From contig NC_092225.1 of assembly GCF_036320965.1 (NCBI RefSeq), positions 55,540,515 to 55,604,514 on the forward strand: a stretch of 64,000 nt of DNA, read 5' to 3'. Numbering within the stretch: position 1 is the first letter of the stretch; each line of letters opens with the position of its first letter. This DNA is from Panulirus ornatus. Taxonomy: Eukaryota > Arthropoda > Malacostraca > Decapoda > Palinuridae. The translations under genes were made by a program, and so were the position numbers. Below the pieces are notes generated by a model. It saw only the letters and a list, made by a program, of their open reading frames with translations. It searched no databases and was not told the DNA's origin. Of this stretch, positions 54,433 to 64,000 are shown piece after piece.

Positions 54433-54734
54433 AGTGGGTGAGTCGTTATGCGTACTGACGAATGTCTACGAATGATCACGAATGAGTGATCACGGGAGCA
54501 GCGAAGGGGTAAGCTCAGTGCCCCATGGTAGTCCAGTAGACCACACCAAGACCCACCCGGACCACAGCCTTACCTGGCATGGATGGTCCACGAGGAACAC
54601 AGTCTCCACACCTGACATCAACTGCCTCTCATGATCCTCACCTTCCCTCACACATTACCTTCTTACATGCCATCCTCCCTGGGGGTGAGGGGGGCAGCAG
54701 TCATGCTGCTTCCACCCTGTGGGTTGGTGGTTGT

Positions 54735-54950
54735 GGTGGTGGTGGTGGGTCGTACTGCCTCCACCCTGAGGGGTCGTACTGCCTCCACCGCGGGTGATCA
54801 TGCTTCCACCACCCTAAGAGTAGATGGGGTGGTTGGTCGTCCTGCCTCCACCCTGGGGTGGTTGGTGGTGGTGTGGTGGTAGGTCGTCCTGCCTCCACCC
54901 TGGGGTGGTTGGTGGTGGTGGTGGTGGTGGGTCGTGCTACACCCTCCCCC
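54735..54950. repeat. variable-length GTCGTCCTGCCTCCACCCTG array
   Basis: About five units mixing that motif with GGTTGGTGGTGG runs. Confidence 0.85.
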
Positions 54951-55234
54951 CAGGGGATAAATGCGGCAGTGGTGTGGCTGGGTGGCCTCAGGGTCGTCGC
55001 GCCACCTGGGGAGGTAAAGTGAATTACGAGAAGATCCAGCTCTGCTCCTGCTGGGGACCACATCACCACTGGTCACACGTCTCCAGGTGAGACCGTCGCG
55101 CGAGGGGAATGTTGATGTGTCGTGGGCCACCATGGCCGAACGTTAAGACCCAAGTCCAGTTATTTGGTTTCGTCTTAGTGGTTTCTTAAATGCGGCGATG
55201 TTCTCTCCCTGAATGGTGGGAGGGGATGCTGTTG

Positions 55235-55450
55235 TTTTGATGAAGGGGGCGATTGTGTGGACAGAGGGGTGTGATTGTGTATTGGAAGGAGCGCTGTCGT
55301 ATGGACGGAGGGGTGCTATTGTATGGACAGACGGGTGCGACTGTATACAGTGAAGGGTGCAATTGTATGGGCGGAGGAGTGCGGTTGTATATCGGGAGGG
55401 TGCGATTGTATACAGGGAGGGGTGCTATTGTATGGGCGGAGGGGCGCAGG
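55235..55450. repeat. ~22-bp minisatellite
   Basis: About nine diverged units such as GGGGTGCTATTGTATGGACG. Confidence 0.88.
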
Positions 55451-55714
55451 TCGGGGCTGGGTCAAGGGCGCCGAAGATAAAGGGTCAGGCTAGCCCCCTT
55501 GTGGTGGCTAGACTGACCCCCCACCACCGCCGCCCTGCCGCACTCCACCACCACCACCACCAGCGGTGCTGCCGGAGTGAGGCTGGGACGACGGAGGCCA
55601 GGCCCAGCGGTGGGCTGCACCAGCTGATGGCCTCGCCTCTACAGGTGGTCACCTCGCCGGACGTGCCTCACGGCCTCGAAGTTTTCACCATTAAAGGTAG
55701 AAAGTCTGACTCAT

Positions 55715-55895
55715 AGCAGACCAGCCAGTCAGACGTCACGCCACTGAGATCGACACCAAGCCAGCCAATCAGATGTTATGCCAGTGAGTTTGACACCAAG
55801 CCAGCCAATCAGATGTTATGCCAGTGAGTTTGACACCAAGCCAACCAATCAAATATTGAGCCATTGAGTTCAGCACTGAGCCAGCCAGTCAGAAA
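55715..55895. repeat. 40-bp minisatellite
   Basis: About four to five units with CCAGCCAATCAGATGTTATG and CCAGTGAGTTTGACACCAAG. Confidence 0.92.
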
Positions 55896-55944
55896 CCTCG
55901 CTAGTCTCTTAGATCCCATCAGTTTTTCTGCCACGTTTGAATCA

Positions 55945-55946
55945 CA

Positions 55947-56010
<64 letters not shown>

Positions 56011-56132
56011 TTAAGCCAGGTGTGGAGACGTGTGTTTAAGCGGCGGGTAGGAGGGTGATAGCGTGGCCAAAGAAGCAGCCTGGCTGGTTGTTCATCACAC
56101 TATGAAAAATAGGAATGTTTTCACTTCGCTCT

Positions 56133-56189
<57 letters not shown>
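55945..56189. repeat. (CA)n and (GT)n microsatellites in opposite sense
   Basis: CA at 55945-56007 and GT at 56138-56189, complementary to each other across about 130 bp. Confidence 0.95.
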
Positions 56190-56192
<3 letters not shown>

Positions 56193-56294
56193 TTGACTAC
56201 TACTTGTGTGTTGCAGGGAGATGGTTTTACGCTCGTGTTGCCCCGTCTTCTTAACCTAGTAGATGAGTGTATGCACCGTGCCACTCCCGTCACC

Positions 56295-56328
56295 GAGACG
56301 TAGCTAGGACGCGTCCTAGCTACGTCTC
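56295..56328. repeat. perfect 34-bp palindrome
   Basis: GAGACGTAGCTAGGACG followed by its exact reverse complement, with no spacer. It lies at the outer end of hammerhead copy B; copy A has only one arm (GAGACGAAGCTAGGAC). Confidence 0.95.
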
Positions 56329-56455
56329 TTCGTTGTATATCAACTGACTTGTATTTCTTTATTGTGTCTCCCCTGATGATGTGATCATTACACGAAAGTG
56401 CACTTGGGAACTTTATCGTGTTTCATTTTCCCCGTGGACTCATATGAGGGGGTGG
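56296..56455 (+). mobile_element. hammerhead-bearing repeat, copy B
   Basis: Same family as 23650-23845, opposite orientation: ACGTCTCTTCG, TATATCAACTGACTTGTA, hammerhead core, CGTGTTTCATTTTCCCCGTG, GACTCATA. It then breaks off and is followed directly by an RTE-tail-sharing repeat. Confidence 0.75.
56369..56409 (+). ncRNA. hammerhead ribozyme motif, copy B
   Basis: TCCC (56369-56372) pairs with GGGA (56406-56409) as stem I; CTGATGA 56373-56379; stem II GTG/CAC (56381-56383/56391-56393) after one extra T; GAAA 56394-56397; palindromic AGTGCACT 56397-56404 as stem III; predicted cleavage after T at 56405. Architecture fits the short, self-complementary-stem-III hammerheads described in Penelope-like elements. 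Confidence 0.72.
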
Positions 56456-56465
56456 TCATTTCATG

Positions 56466-56537
56466 TGTGGCAGGGTGGCGACGGGAATGAATAAAGGCAG
56501 CAAGTATGAATTATGTACTTGTGTATAAATGTGTATG

Positions 56538-56626
<89 letters not shown>

Positions 56627-56766
56627 GTACGTTGAAATGTATAGGTATGTATATGTGCGTGTGTGGACGTGTATGTATATACATGTGTATGTGGGTGGGT
56701 TGGGCCATTTTTTCGTCTTTTTCCTTGCGCTACCTCGCTAACGCGGGAGTCGGCTACAAAGTATGA
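56466..56766 (+). mobile_element. RTE-tail-sharing repeat, copy 1
   Basis: The body starts GGCGACGGGAATGAATAAAG. An AT tract (56542-56611) interrupts it. From GTATAGGTATGTATATGTGC onward it matches the RTE 3' UTR, including TGTGGACGTGTATGTATATA, TTGGGCCATT and the CGCTACCTCGCTAACGCGGG tail. No coding capacity. Confidence 0.8.
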
Positions 56767-56777
56767 TATGATAAATC

Positions 56778-56778
<1 letters not shown>

Positions 56779-56868
<90 letters not shown>
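56779..56868. repeat. (AT)n tract
   Basis: AT repeats with G interruptions at both ends. Confidence 0.95.
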
Positions 56869-56869
<1 letters not shown>

Positions 56870-57114
56870 CTTTCTTCTTTTAAACTATTCGCCATTTCCC
56901 GCGTTAGCGAGGTAGCATTAAGAACAGAGGACTGGGCCTTTGAGGGAATACCCTCACCTGGCCCAATTCTCTGTTCCTTCTTTTGGAAAAAAAAAAAGAA
57001 AAAAAAAACGAGAGGGGAGGATTTCCAGCCCCCCGCTCCCTCCCCTTTTAGTCGCCTTCAACGACACGCAGGGAATACGTGGGAAGTATTCTTAATCCCC
57101 TATCCCCAGGGATA

Positions 57115-57117
<3 letters not shown>
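56869..57117 (-). mobile_element. ~240-bp SINE-like repeat, copy c
   Basis: Reverse-orientation copy of 53208-53449: TTCGCCATTTCCCGCGTTAG first, CCCTATCCCCAGGGATAAT last. Bordered by AT repeats on both sides. Confidence 0.83.

Positions 57118-57183
<66 letters not shown>
57117..57183. repeat. (AT)n tract
   Basis: Pure AT repeats at the head end of SINE-like copy c. Confidence 0.95.
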
Positions 57184-57188
<5 letters not shown>

Positions 57189-57599
57189 CAGTAAGATAAA
57201 GGGAAGATTTGAGCAGACGTTTGTTAAGCATTTATTAATCTCTTGAGAGACGAGGTCACAGCTCTCGATTATGACAGACTCTGGCCAGCTGACCTGACCT
57301 CACCAAGTGCTGAGAGGTCAGAGGCCACATACCCAAAGAATCGTCGTTCCGTCGTGATGAGGAGGGGAGGTTCCAGGGGGAAACATAATGAGGTGGTCTG
57401 GTGGATGGTGCAGTTGGTGGCGAGCGATGCAACACGCCAGGAACTGGGGGGAAAATATCAGCTGGCGGAGGAGGAGGGAGGAGTAGGAGCTTTCATGGCA
57501 GCGGTGCATTTTGCCTGATGGAGACTTGTAATGCGGTCATGATGGGCTCGTAAACAAGGCTTATGGCAGCTGATGATACGTGCGGCCGACGTGTTACGT
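57184..57599. other. non-coding stretch
   Basis: A 91-codon plus frame (57243-57518) has no recognised domain. Nothing else seen. Confidence 0.55.
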
Positions 57600-58095
57600 G
57601 GAGGGATTGGTGGTTGTGATGTGTGATGTGTGGTGATGATGGTTGTGGTGTAGTGATGGTGGTTGTCATTTGGTAAGGTGTGGTGAAGGTGGTTGTGATG
57701 TGAGATAAGTTGATGGTGGTTGTGATGTGTGTGTGTGTGTTTGTGTGATGCGTTAGTGATGGTTGTGGTGAGGTGATGGTGGTTGTGATGTGTGTGATGG
57801 GTTAATGATGGTTGTGGTGAGGTGATGGTGGTTGTGATGTGTGTGATGGGTTAGTGATGGTTGTGGTGAGGTGATGGTGGTTGTGATGTGTGTGATGGGT
57901 TAATGATGGTTGTGGTGTGGTGATGGTGGTTGTGATGTGTGTGATGGGTTAATGATGGTTGTGGTGTGGTGATGGTGGTTGTGATGTGTGTGATGGGTTA
58001 ATGATGGTTGTGGTGTGGTGATGGTGGTTGTGATGTGTGTGATGGGTTAATGATGGTTGTGATGTGTGATGAGTTGATGCTGGTTCTGATGTGTG
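57600..58095. repeat. 49-bp minisatellite
   Basis: Left part irregular GGTTGTGATG units, then about six regular units with GATGGTGGTTGTGATGTGTG and TGATGGGTTAATGATGG. Confidence 0.94.
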
Positions 58096-58104
58096 ATGTG
58101 GTTC

Positions 58105-58402
58105 AAGACCCAATCATCCTGGGCAGTAGGACTCACAACTCTCTCATCCTGAACAGTAGAGTGCTCAGGACCCAGCCATCCTGAGCAGTAGAGTGCTCAG
58201 GACCCAGCCATCCTGAGCAGTAGAGTGCTCAGGACCCAGCCATCCTGAGCAGTAGAGTGCTCAGGACCCAGCCATCCTGAGCAGTAGAGTGCTCAGGACC
58301 CAGCCATCCTGAGCAGTAGAGTGCTCAGGACCCAGCCATCCTGAGCAGTAGAGTGCTCAGGACCCAGCCATCCTGAGCAGTAGAGTGCTCAGGACCCAGC
58401 CA
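58105..58402. repeat. 32-bp minisatellite
   Basis: About nine units, the last seven near-identical, with CAGGACCCAGCCATCCTGAG and CAGTAGAGTGCT. Confidence 0.96.
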
Positions 58403-58876
58403 TGTGACGTGAATGGGCATTGATAACAAGGGTCACACATGTGAGTGATATGTCCTCGTTCCACTGCGCCAGTAGCACAGATCTGGAAAATAGAAAAAGT
58501 GGAAAAAGAACATCATCGCTTTAGCTAAGGTTTGATGGTTTAGAAAACTGTTTAGGGGAGGGCGATGTTCGATGCCTCTTTTTTTTTTTCTTTTTTTTTT
58601 TTTGGCGCTCTCGTCATTACGACCGATTTGAATATTGATGAACTACCGAAACGAATTAGGAGGGTGTGGTGGGGAGGGGGGGATAAAAAAGTGAGGGGAG
58701 AGGGAGGGGAAAGGCTTTTTATTTCGGGCATTTGAATGAAGTCCTGACTTAACGTGATCACACGTCGCCGCGCGCTCCCAGCGCTAATGGACACTTGTAT
58801 TATGCATCCCCAGGCTGGGCTTACAGTACTCGCCAAGAATATTGTATCAGGCACATTCCTGCAAACCTGCGGCTCA

Positions 58877-58879
<3 letters not shown>
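58403..58879. other. non-coding stretch
   Basis: T-run near 58578-58603; nothing recognised. Confidence 0.6.

Positions 58880-58937
<58 letters not shown>
58880..58937. repeat. (CT)n microsatellite
   Basis: Pure CT tract of about 28 repeats. Confidence 0.97.
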
Positions 58938-58940
<3 letters not shown>

Positions 58941-59011
58941 GTTTGTTGGGATAAAGACATTTATCAGTATTATCTTATATTCATTTATTTGTTTATCTAT
59001 TTATTTATTTA

Positions 59012-60194
59012 TTTTATTTGTTCGCCGTTTCCAGCGTTAGCAAAGTAGCACCACTGGATCAGGAGGAAACGGCACTTTATCCACTCACAACCCCACTATC
59101 TCCCTGTCATTATACATTGAACACAAAGTGCCCTGCCCACAACCAAACCGCACAGACTTCGTGGTGTACTGTGACTGCTCCACATTCCCTGCTTCAGCCT
59201 TTTTGATAGCACGTCATCCCCTGTATACCACATCGCAACAGTTCGGTCTATCTCACTCCCGTTGTTGGGACCCCCTCATAGCCCAAAGCGTCTTTCATTC
59301 CCTCTTAACATTTCGTCTTAGATCTCCAACCCCCAACCCCCCCCCCCCCTCCTCCTCTTTGATCTTTCCACCTCTGACGCATATATCCTCTCCTCACTCA
59401 TCCTCTCCATATGTCCAAACCATTTCAGCACAATCTACGTAAGCTCTCTCGACCATACTCCGCTTACTCCCACAGTATCTCTCCTCATTGCCGTCAGACA
59501 TTTGATTTCCAACACATCCACCTTCTTCCGCACTTCTGCATTTTGGGCTCACGATTTGTGTCTATATAGCACCGGCGGGACTACTTTCCCATCAAACTGG
59601 CCATCACAGACAGTGACGTCCCTCTCCACACACTCCTCAACACCCCCAGGACTTTTATCCTCCCCTCACTCACCCTGTGGTTCACTTCATCTTCCATAGT
59701 TTCATCCGCTGCAGTGTTCACTGCCTAGCAGGTACCTAAAACGCCCCATTTCCTCTAGGCTTTTTCCATTCATACTCACACTCAAACCTAATTGTCCTTC
59801 TCCGTTATTTAGCCGCATTACCATACTTTTATTCACATTGACTTTCAACTTTCTCCTTTGACCCTCTGTTCCAAATTCAGACACTAGCTTCTGCAGTTTC
59901 TCCCTCAAGTTTGCCACCAGTGCCGGGTCATCTGCAAACAGCAACTAACTCACCTCCCAAGCGCTCTCCCTCTCAACAGACTGTATTTCTGCCCTTCTTT
60001 TAAAAACCCTCGCGTTTGCCTCCCTCAACACCCATTCATGAACAGATCAGACAATCACAGTGACTTCACGCACCCTTGATCCAAGCCCGCCTTCACTTGA
60101 AACCACTCACTGTCTTCTCTTCTTACTCACACTCACGCCTTACTCTCATGGTAGAAATTCCTCATTGCTTCTAGTAGCTCTCCTCCCAAATCAA
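59012..60194 (-). pseudogene. diverged RTE-type LINE copy
   Basis: Minus strand. The 3' end shows the tail (TTCGCCGTTTCCAGCGTTAG at 59021) and a C-terminal region full of lesions. MLFADDPALVANLREKLQKL then VSEFGTEGQRRKLKVNVNKS (from about 59944 downward) is the catalytic FADD block and its follow-on. Further upstream, antisense to 59990-60190, are relics of the GLxQGxxxSPxLFNxFM and FYxG blocks. It stops at 60194 against an inverted RTE 3' fragment. It is clearly a separate subfamily from the 14606 copy. Confidence 0.85.
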
Positions 60195-60343
60195 GCGTCT
60201 GGGGTAAACCATGGAAAGCTGTGTAGGTATGTATATTTTGCGTGTGTGGACGTATGTATATACATGTGTATGGGGGTGGGTTGGGCCATTTCTTTCGTCT
60301 GTTTCCTTGCGCTCCCTCGCAAACGCGGGAGACAGCGACAAAG

Positions 60344-60345
<2 letters not shown>
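60195..60345 (+). mobile_element. RTE 3' UTR fragment
   Basis: CAAGCGTCTGGGGTAAACCA through to the tail CGCTCCCTCGCAAACGCGGG and poly-A, then AT repeats (60360-60427). Nearly identical to 17290-17455; severe 5' truncation. Confidence 0.9.

Positions 60346-60358
<13 letters not shown>

Positions 60359-60427
<69 letters not shown>
60359..60427. repeat. (AT)n tract
   Basis: AT repeats following the poly-A of the RTE fragment. Confidence 0.96.
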
Positions 60428-60431
<4 letters not shown>

Positions 60432-60652
60432 CGATGGGAATGAATAAAGGCAGACAGTATGAATTATTTACATTTGTATTTGTATATGTTTGTGTGTGTA
60501 TACATATGTATACGTTGAGATGTATAGGTATTTATAATGTGTGTGTGGACGTGTATGTGTATACATGTGTATGTGGGTGGATTGGGCCATTCTTTCGTCT
60601 GTTTCCTTGCGCTACCTCGCTAACGCGTGAAACAGCGACAAAGTAAAATATA
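60428..60652 (+). mobile_element. RTE-tail-sharing repeat, copy 2
   Basis: GATGGGAATGAATAAAGGCA body, then GTATAGGTATTTATAATGTG and the RTE 3' sequence, ending CGCTACCTCGCTAACGCGTG with AAACAGCGACAAAG. Same family as 56466-56766. Confidence 0.82.
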
Positions 60653-60760
<108 letters not shown>

Positions 60761-61021
60761 ATACACCCTAACATTTCAGAAGGGGAGAGGCGGCCGGCTC
60801 TCTCTCTCTCACCCCACCACCCACCCCCAGTTGATATCATTGTTATAAAATTTTCAGTTGCGATGAACTTAATTAACATTTTGTTAAATAACATCGGCCA
60901 TGTTGCATTACTGCCTTCCTCTGGGCAAAGCAAACCCCCCCCCCCCCACCCTTTTTCAAGTCACGATATGAACCAAACAGTTTCTTGTAAACAGTTCGAT
61001 CATCTTTTGTACATTTGGGAT

Positions 61022-61023
<2 letters not shown>

Positions 61024-61110
<87 letters not shown>
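61024..61110. repeat. (CT)n microsatellite
   Basis: Pure CT tract of about 43 repeats, complementary to the AG tract 270 bp upstream. Confidence 0.97.
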
Positions 61111-61115
<5 letters not shown>

Positions 61116-61184
61116 TTATATTGAACTAGTGAGTCTACAGTGGTGTTGACTGTGTATTCCACGCTTACCCTCCCGCTTTGCGTA

Positions 61185-61553
61185 CCCCCTGATGTTGCGT
61201 CAAACACAGACGCGTCCCGCTTCGCGTACCTCTGATGTTGCGTCAAGAACACATTCTCGTCCCGCTTCACGTACATCTGTTGTTGCGTGTCAAATACATC
61301 TCGTCTCGCTTCGCGTACATCTGATATTGCGTCAAACCCACTCTCGTCCCGCTTCACTCACATCTGATGTTGCGTCAAACTCACTCTCGTCCCGCTTCAC
61401 TTACATCTGATGTTGCGTCAAACTCACTCTCGTCCCGCTTCACTCACATCTGATGTTGCGTCAAACTCACTCTCGTCCCGCTTCACTCACATCTGATGTT
61501 GCGTCAAACTCACTCTCGTCCCGCTTCACTTACATCTGATGTTGCGTCTAACA
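61185..61553. repeat. 43-bp minisatellite
   Basis: About nine units with TGATGTTGCGTCAAACTCAC and TCTCGTCCCGCTTCACTCAC; the left units are diverged. Confidence 0.95.
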
Positions 61554-61661
61554 CACACGAATAGCGTAAGTCGCACACGAATATGTAGCTCACGAACCTT
61601 TCGCAGGAAGGATTTTCAAAGCAGAAAAAAAGGCGTTTCAGCATAACATACATAGCCATGA

Positions 61662-62135
61662 TATCAAGATAACTTGATCCCTCAGCCTGTATTATCACCC
61701 TATATGTACGGTAACCCCAAGATAACATGATCCCTCAGTCTGTGTTATCACCCTGTATGTACGGTAACCCCAAGATAACCTGATCCTCAGCCTCTGTTAT
61801 CGCCCTGTATGTACTATAATGCCAAGATAACCTGATCCCTCAGCCTCTGTTATCGCCCTGTATGTACTATAATGCCAAGATAACCTGATCCCTCAGCCTG
61901 TGTTATCGCCCAGTATGTACTATAATGCCAAGATGACCTGATCCCTCAGCCTCTGTTATCGCCCTGTATGTACTATAATGCCAAGATAACCTGATCACTC
62001 AGCCTGTGTTATTGCCCTATATGTACGATAACCCCAAGATAACCTGATCCCTCAGCCTGTGTTATCGCCTTGTGTATACTATGATACCAAGATAACATGA
62101 CCCCCCTCAAGCTCTGTGTTATCACCCCATGTGCT
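61662..62135. repeat. 53-bp minisatellite
   Basis: About nine units with GATAACCTGATCCCTCAGCC, TGTTATCGCCCTGTATGTAC and TATAATGCCAA. Degenerate GATAAC/GTTATC fragments continue to about 62520. Confidence 0.95.
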
Positions 62136-62539
62136 GCTACCTTACTGGCAGTACATGAGGTACTGGGGAGAATGAGGGAGTTGAATGAGGGCGCCCCATG
62201 ACCATGCTCAGCTCACATGATAACCCCTCTATGTGCCATAACTCTTTGACCGTGATAACTTCGTGTGGGTTATCGCCCTCTGCCGAACGTGTACAATGAC
62301 GTGGTCTGTGTGTACGATCAGCTAGCACACCTCACGTGCGATGATATCATACCCCTCGCCCATGATAACACACCCCCCTCCCCTGTCCTCCCCTCTCTTA
62401 TCAGTGATAACCTCGTGATACCTTGACCGTGCGATGACCCCCGTGTTATCAGATAAGACAGCAGCCCCACCCACTCACTGGCTTTCGCATACGACGACAC
62501 GCCCACGCTGTTCCGTTATCTTGCCCCGTGAGTGAGATA

Positions 62540-62831
62540 GCCAGATCGTGAGGGGGCGATGGCTTTGACAACGTACGACGACGTACTCATACCCCCCCCT
62601 CCCCTCCCCCCTTCCCCTTCCCATCCGCTCTCACACCCCCTCCCTACGTTACGACTAGGGGGGGGGCGCCCCCCCCCCACCCGAGAACCCGCCGCGCGCG
62701 GCGGAGTACGACAACCCCCCCTGCCCCCCCAACCCCTCCCCTCCCCTCCCCCCGGCACTTGGAACGCCAAGACCTCTAGACCTCTGCCTATGACCCGGCG
62801 ACGGCGGAGTTAATAAAGGAAATTCTGGGCG

Positions 62832-62832
<1 letters not shown>
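62540..62832. other. C-rich low-complexity stretch
   Basis: Runs of C and CCCCTCCCC with no recognised gene. Confidence 0.6.
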
Positions 62833-62909
<77 letters not shown>

Positions 62910-62936
62910 GGGGGCAAGAAAAAGTCTGCTCATTAG

Positions 62937-62971
<35 letters not shown>
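62833..62971. repeat. (CT)n and (GT)n microsatellites
   Basis: CT at 62833-62906 and GT at 62940-62971. Confidence 0.96.
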
Positions 62972-62974
<3 letters not shown>

Positions 62975-63289
62975 ACGCCGCGGGTCCCGGGGTTTCCCCC
63001 CCCCTCTCCCCCCCCCCCCGACATATTTCCGGAGTTTGGGCTCTCGCGGGGGGGGGGGGAGGGGGGGGCGGAGAGTGAGGGGGGCGGAAATGTGTGGGGG
63101 GAGGAGGGAAGGTAGAGATTAGATTAAGTATCTGCCGTAATATTATAGATAGAAATTGAAAGAAAAAAAAAATAGAAAAAAATAACTTTTCGATAATGAG
63201 GTAGAATGAGGGGGGGGGGGGGAGGAGGGTCTTGCCGTGATAAAGATAATTGTGAGGTAAATTGTTTATCGGGTATAGATGTTATCCTT

Positions 63290-64000
63290 GGGGGGGGGGT
63301 AGGGGGGGAGGGTTAGTGAGTGGGAGTCATCTGGGGAGGAAGGTCAGTGAGTGGGGTCATCTTGGGGGGGGAGGGTCAGTGAGTGGGGTCATCTTTGGGG
63401 GGGGAGGGTCAGTGAGTGGGGTCATCTTGGGGCGGGGGGAGGGTCAGTGAGTGGGGTCATCTTGGGGCGGGGGGAGGGTCAGTGAGTGGGGGTCATCTGG
63501 GGAGGAGGGTCAGTGAGTGGGGTCATCTTGGGGCGGGGGGAGGGTCAGTGAGTGGGGGTCATCTGGGGAGGAGGGTCAGTGAGTGGGGTCATCTTGGGAG
63601 GGGAGGGAGGGTTAGTGAGTGGGAGTCATCTGGGGAGGAGGGTCAGTGAGTGGGGTCATCTTGGGAGGGGAGGGAGGGTCAGTGAGTGGGGGTCATCTGG
63701 GGAGGAGGGTCAGTGAGTGGGGTCATCTTGGGAGGGGGGGAGGGTCAGTGAGTGGGGTCATCTGGGGAGGAGGGTCAGTGAGTGGGGTCATCTTGGGGCG
63801 GGGGGAGGGTCAGTGAGTGGGGGTCATCTGGGGAGGAGGGTCAGTGAGTGGGGTCATCTTGGGAGGGGAGGGAGGGTTAGTGAGTGGGAGTCATCTGGGG
63901 AGGAGGGTCAGTGAGTGGGGTCATCTTGGGAGGGGAGGGAGGGTCAGTGAGTGGGGGTCATCTGGGGAGGAGGGTCAGTGAGTGGGGTCATCTTGGGAGG
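63290..64000. repeat. ~31/36-bp G-rich minisatellite, runs off the window
   Basis: Units of GGGTCAGTGAGTGGGGTCAT, followed by CTTGGGG- or CTGGGGAGGA-type ends. Long and short units alternate as a roughly 67-bp dimer in the right half. Continues past the right edge. Confidence 0.95.

Overview
This window looks like intergenic DNA from a decapod crustacean. That is inferred from three things: extreme density of long pure dinucleotide tracts (GA/CT, AC/GT, AT), very many minisatellites, and a set of AT-flanked interspersed repeats plus an RTE-type LINE of the kind I recall from shrimp, crab and lobster sequence. I found no convincing host exon, rRNA or true tRNA gene. Nearly every long open frame here is the translation of a tandem array or of a retroelement.

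Layout. 0-10 kb: a 2.1-kb array of 60/61-bp units, a 27-bp array, a 5'-truncated minus-strand RTE copy (6512-8178) facing a second RTE 3' fragment across an AT tract, then 22-bp, TACTGC, GATGGT and 38-bp arrays. 10-20 kb: two minus-strand CR1/L2-like reverse-transcriptase (RT) pseudogenes, the first split by a 33-bp array; the best RTE copy (14606-17455, plus) with endonuclease and RT frames separated by one indel; a ~240-bp SINE-like repeat; GTCA, 30-bp and 28-bp arrays; and a third CR1/L2 pseudogene on the plus strand. 20-32 kb: mostly non-coding DNA with many arrays, a hammerhead-ribozyme-bearing repeat (23650-23845), an 840-bp tetranucleotide block, a 16-bp array and a tRNA-derived SINE. 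32-50 kb: more arrays, diverged RTE 3' ends (34728, 39328) and long regions with no recognisable content. 50-64 kb: a fourth CR1/L2 remnant, two more hammerhead repeats (53573, 56369), two further SINE-like copies, two copies of a family sharing the RTE 3' end, another diverged RTE copy, and arrays running off the right edge.

How the parts relate. The RTE LINE, the ~240-bp repeat and a third family have different bodies but a common short imperfect-hairpin tail, usually running into poly-A or (AT)n. This suggests the non-autonomous families use the RTE machinery. The hammerhead repeats also sit against (AT)n and resemble the terminal parts of Penelope-like elements; no Penelope protein is encoded here. 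The observation I rate highest is that the 33-bp array at 10846-11604 is an 11-codon piece of CR1/L2 RT, duplicated in frame inside a dead element. The next is that three hammerhead motifs differ from each other by compensatory changes in their stems. All family assignments come from reading motifs by eye; no search was run.
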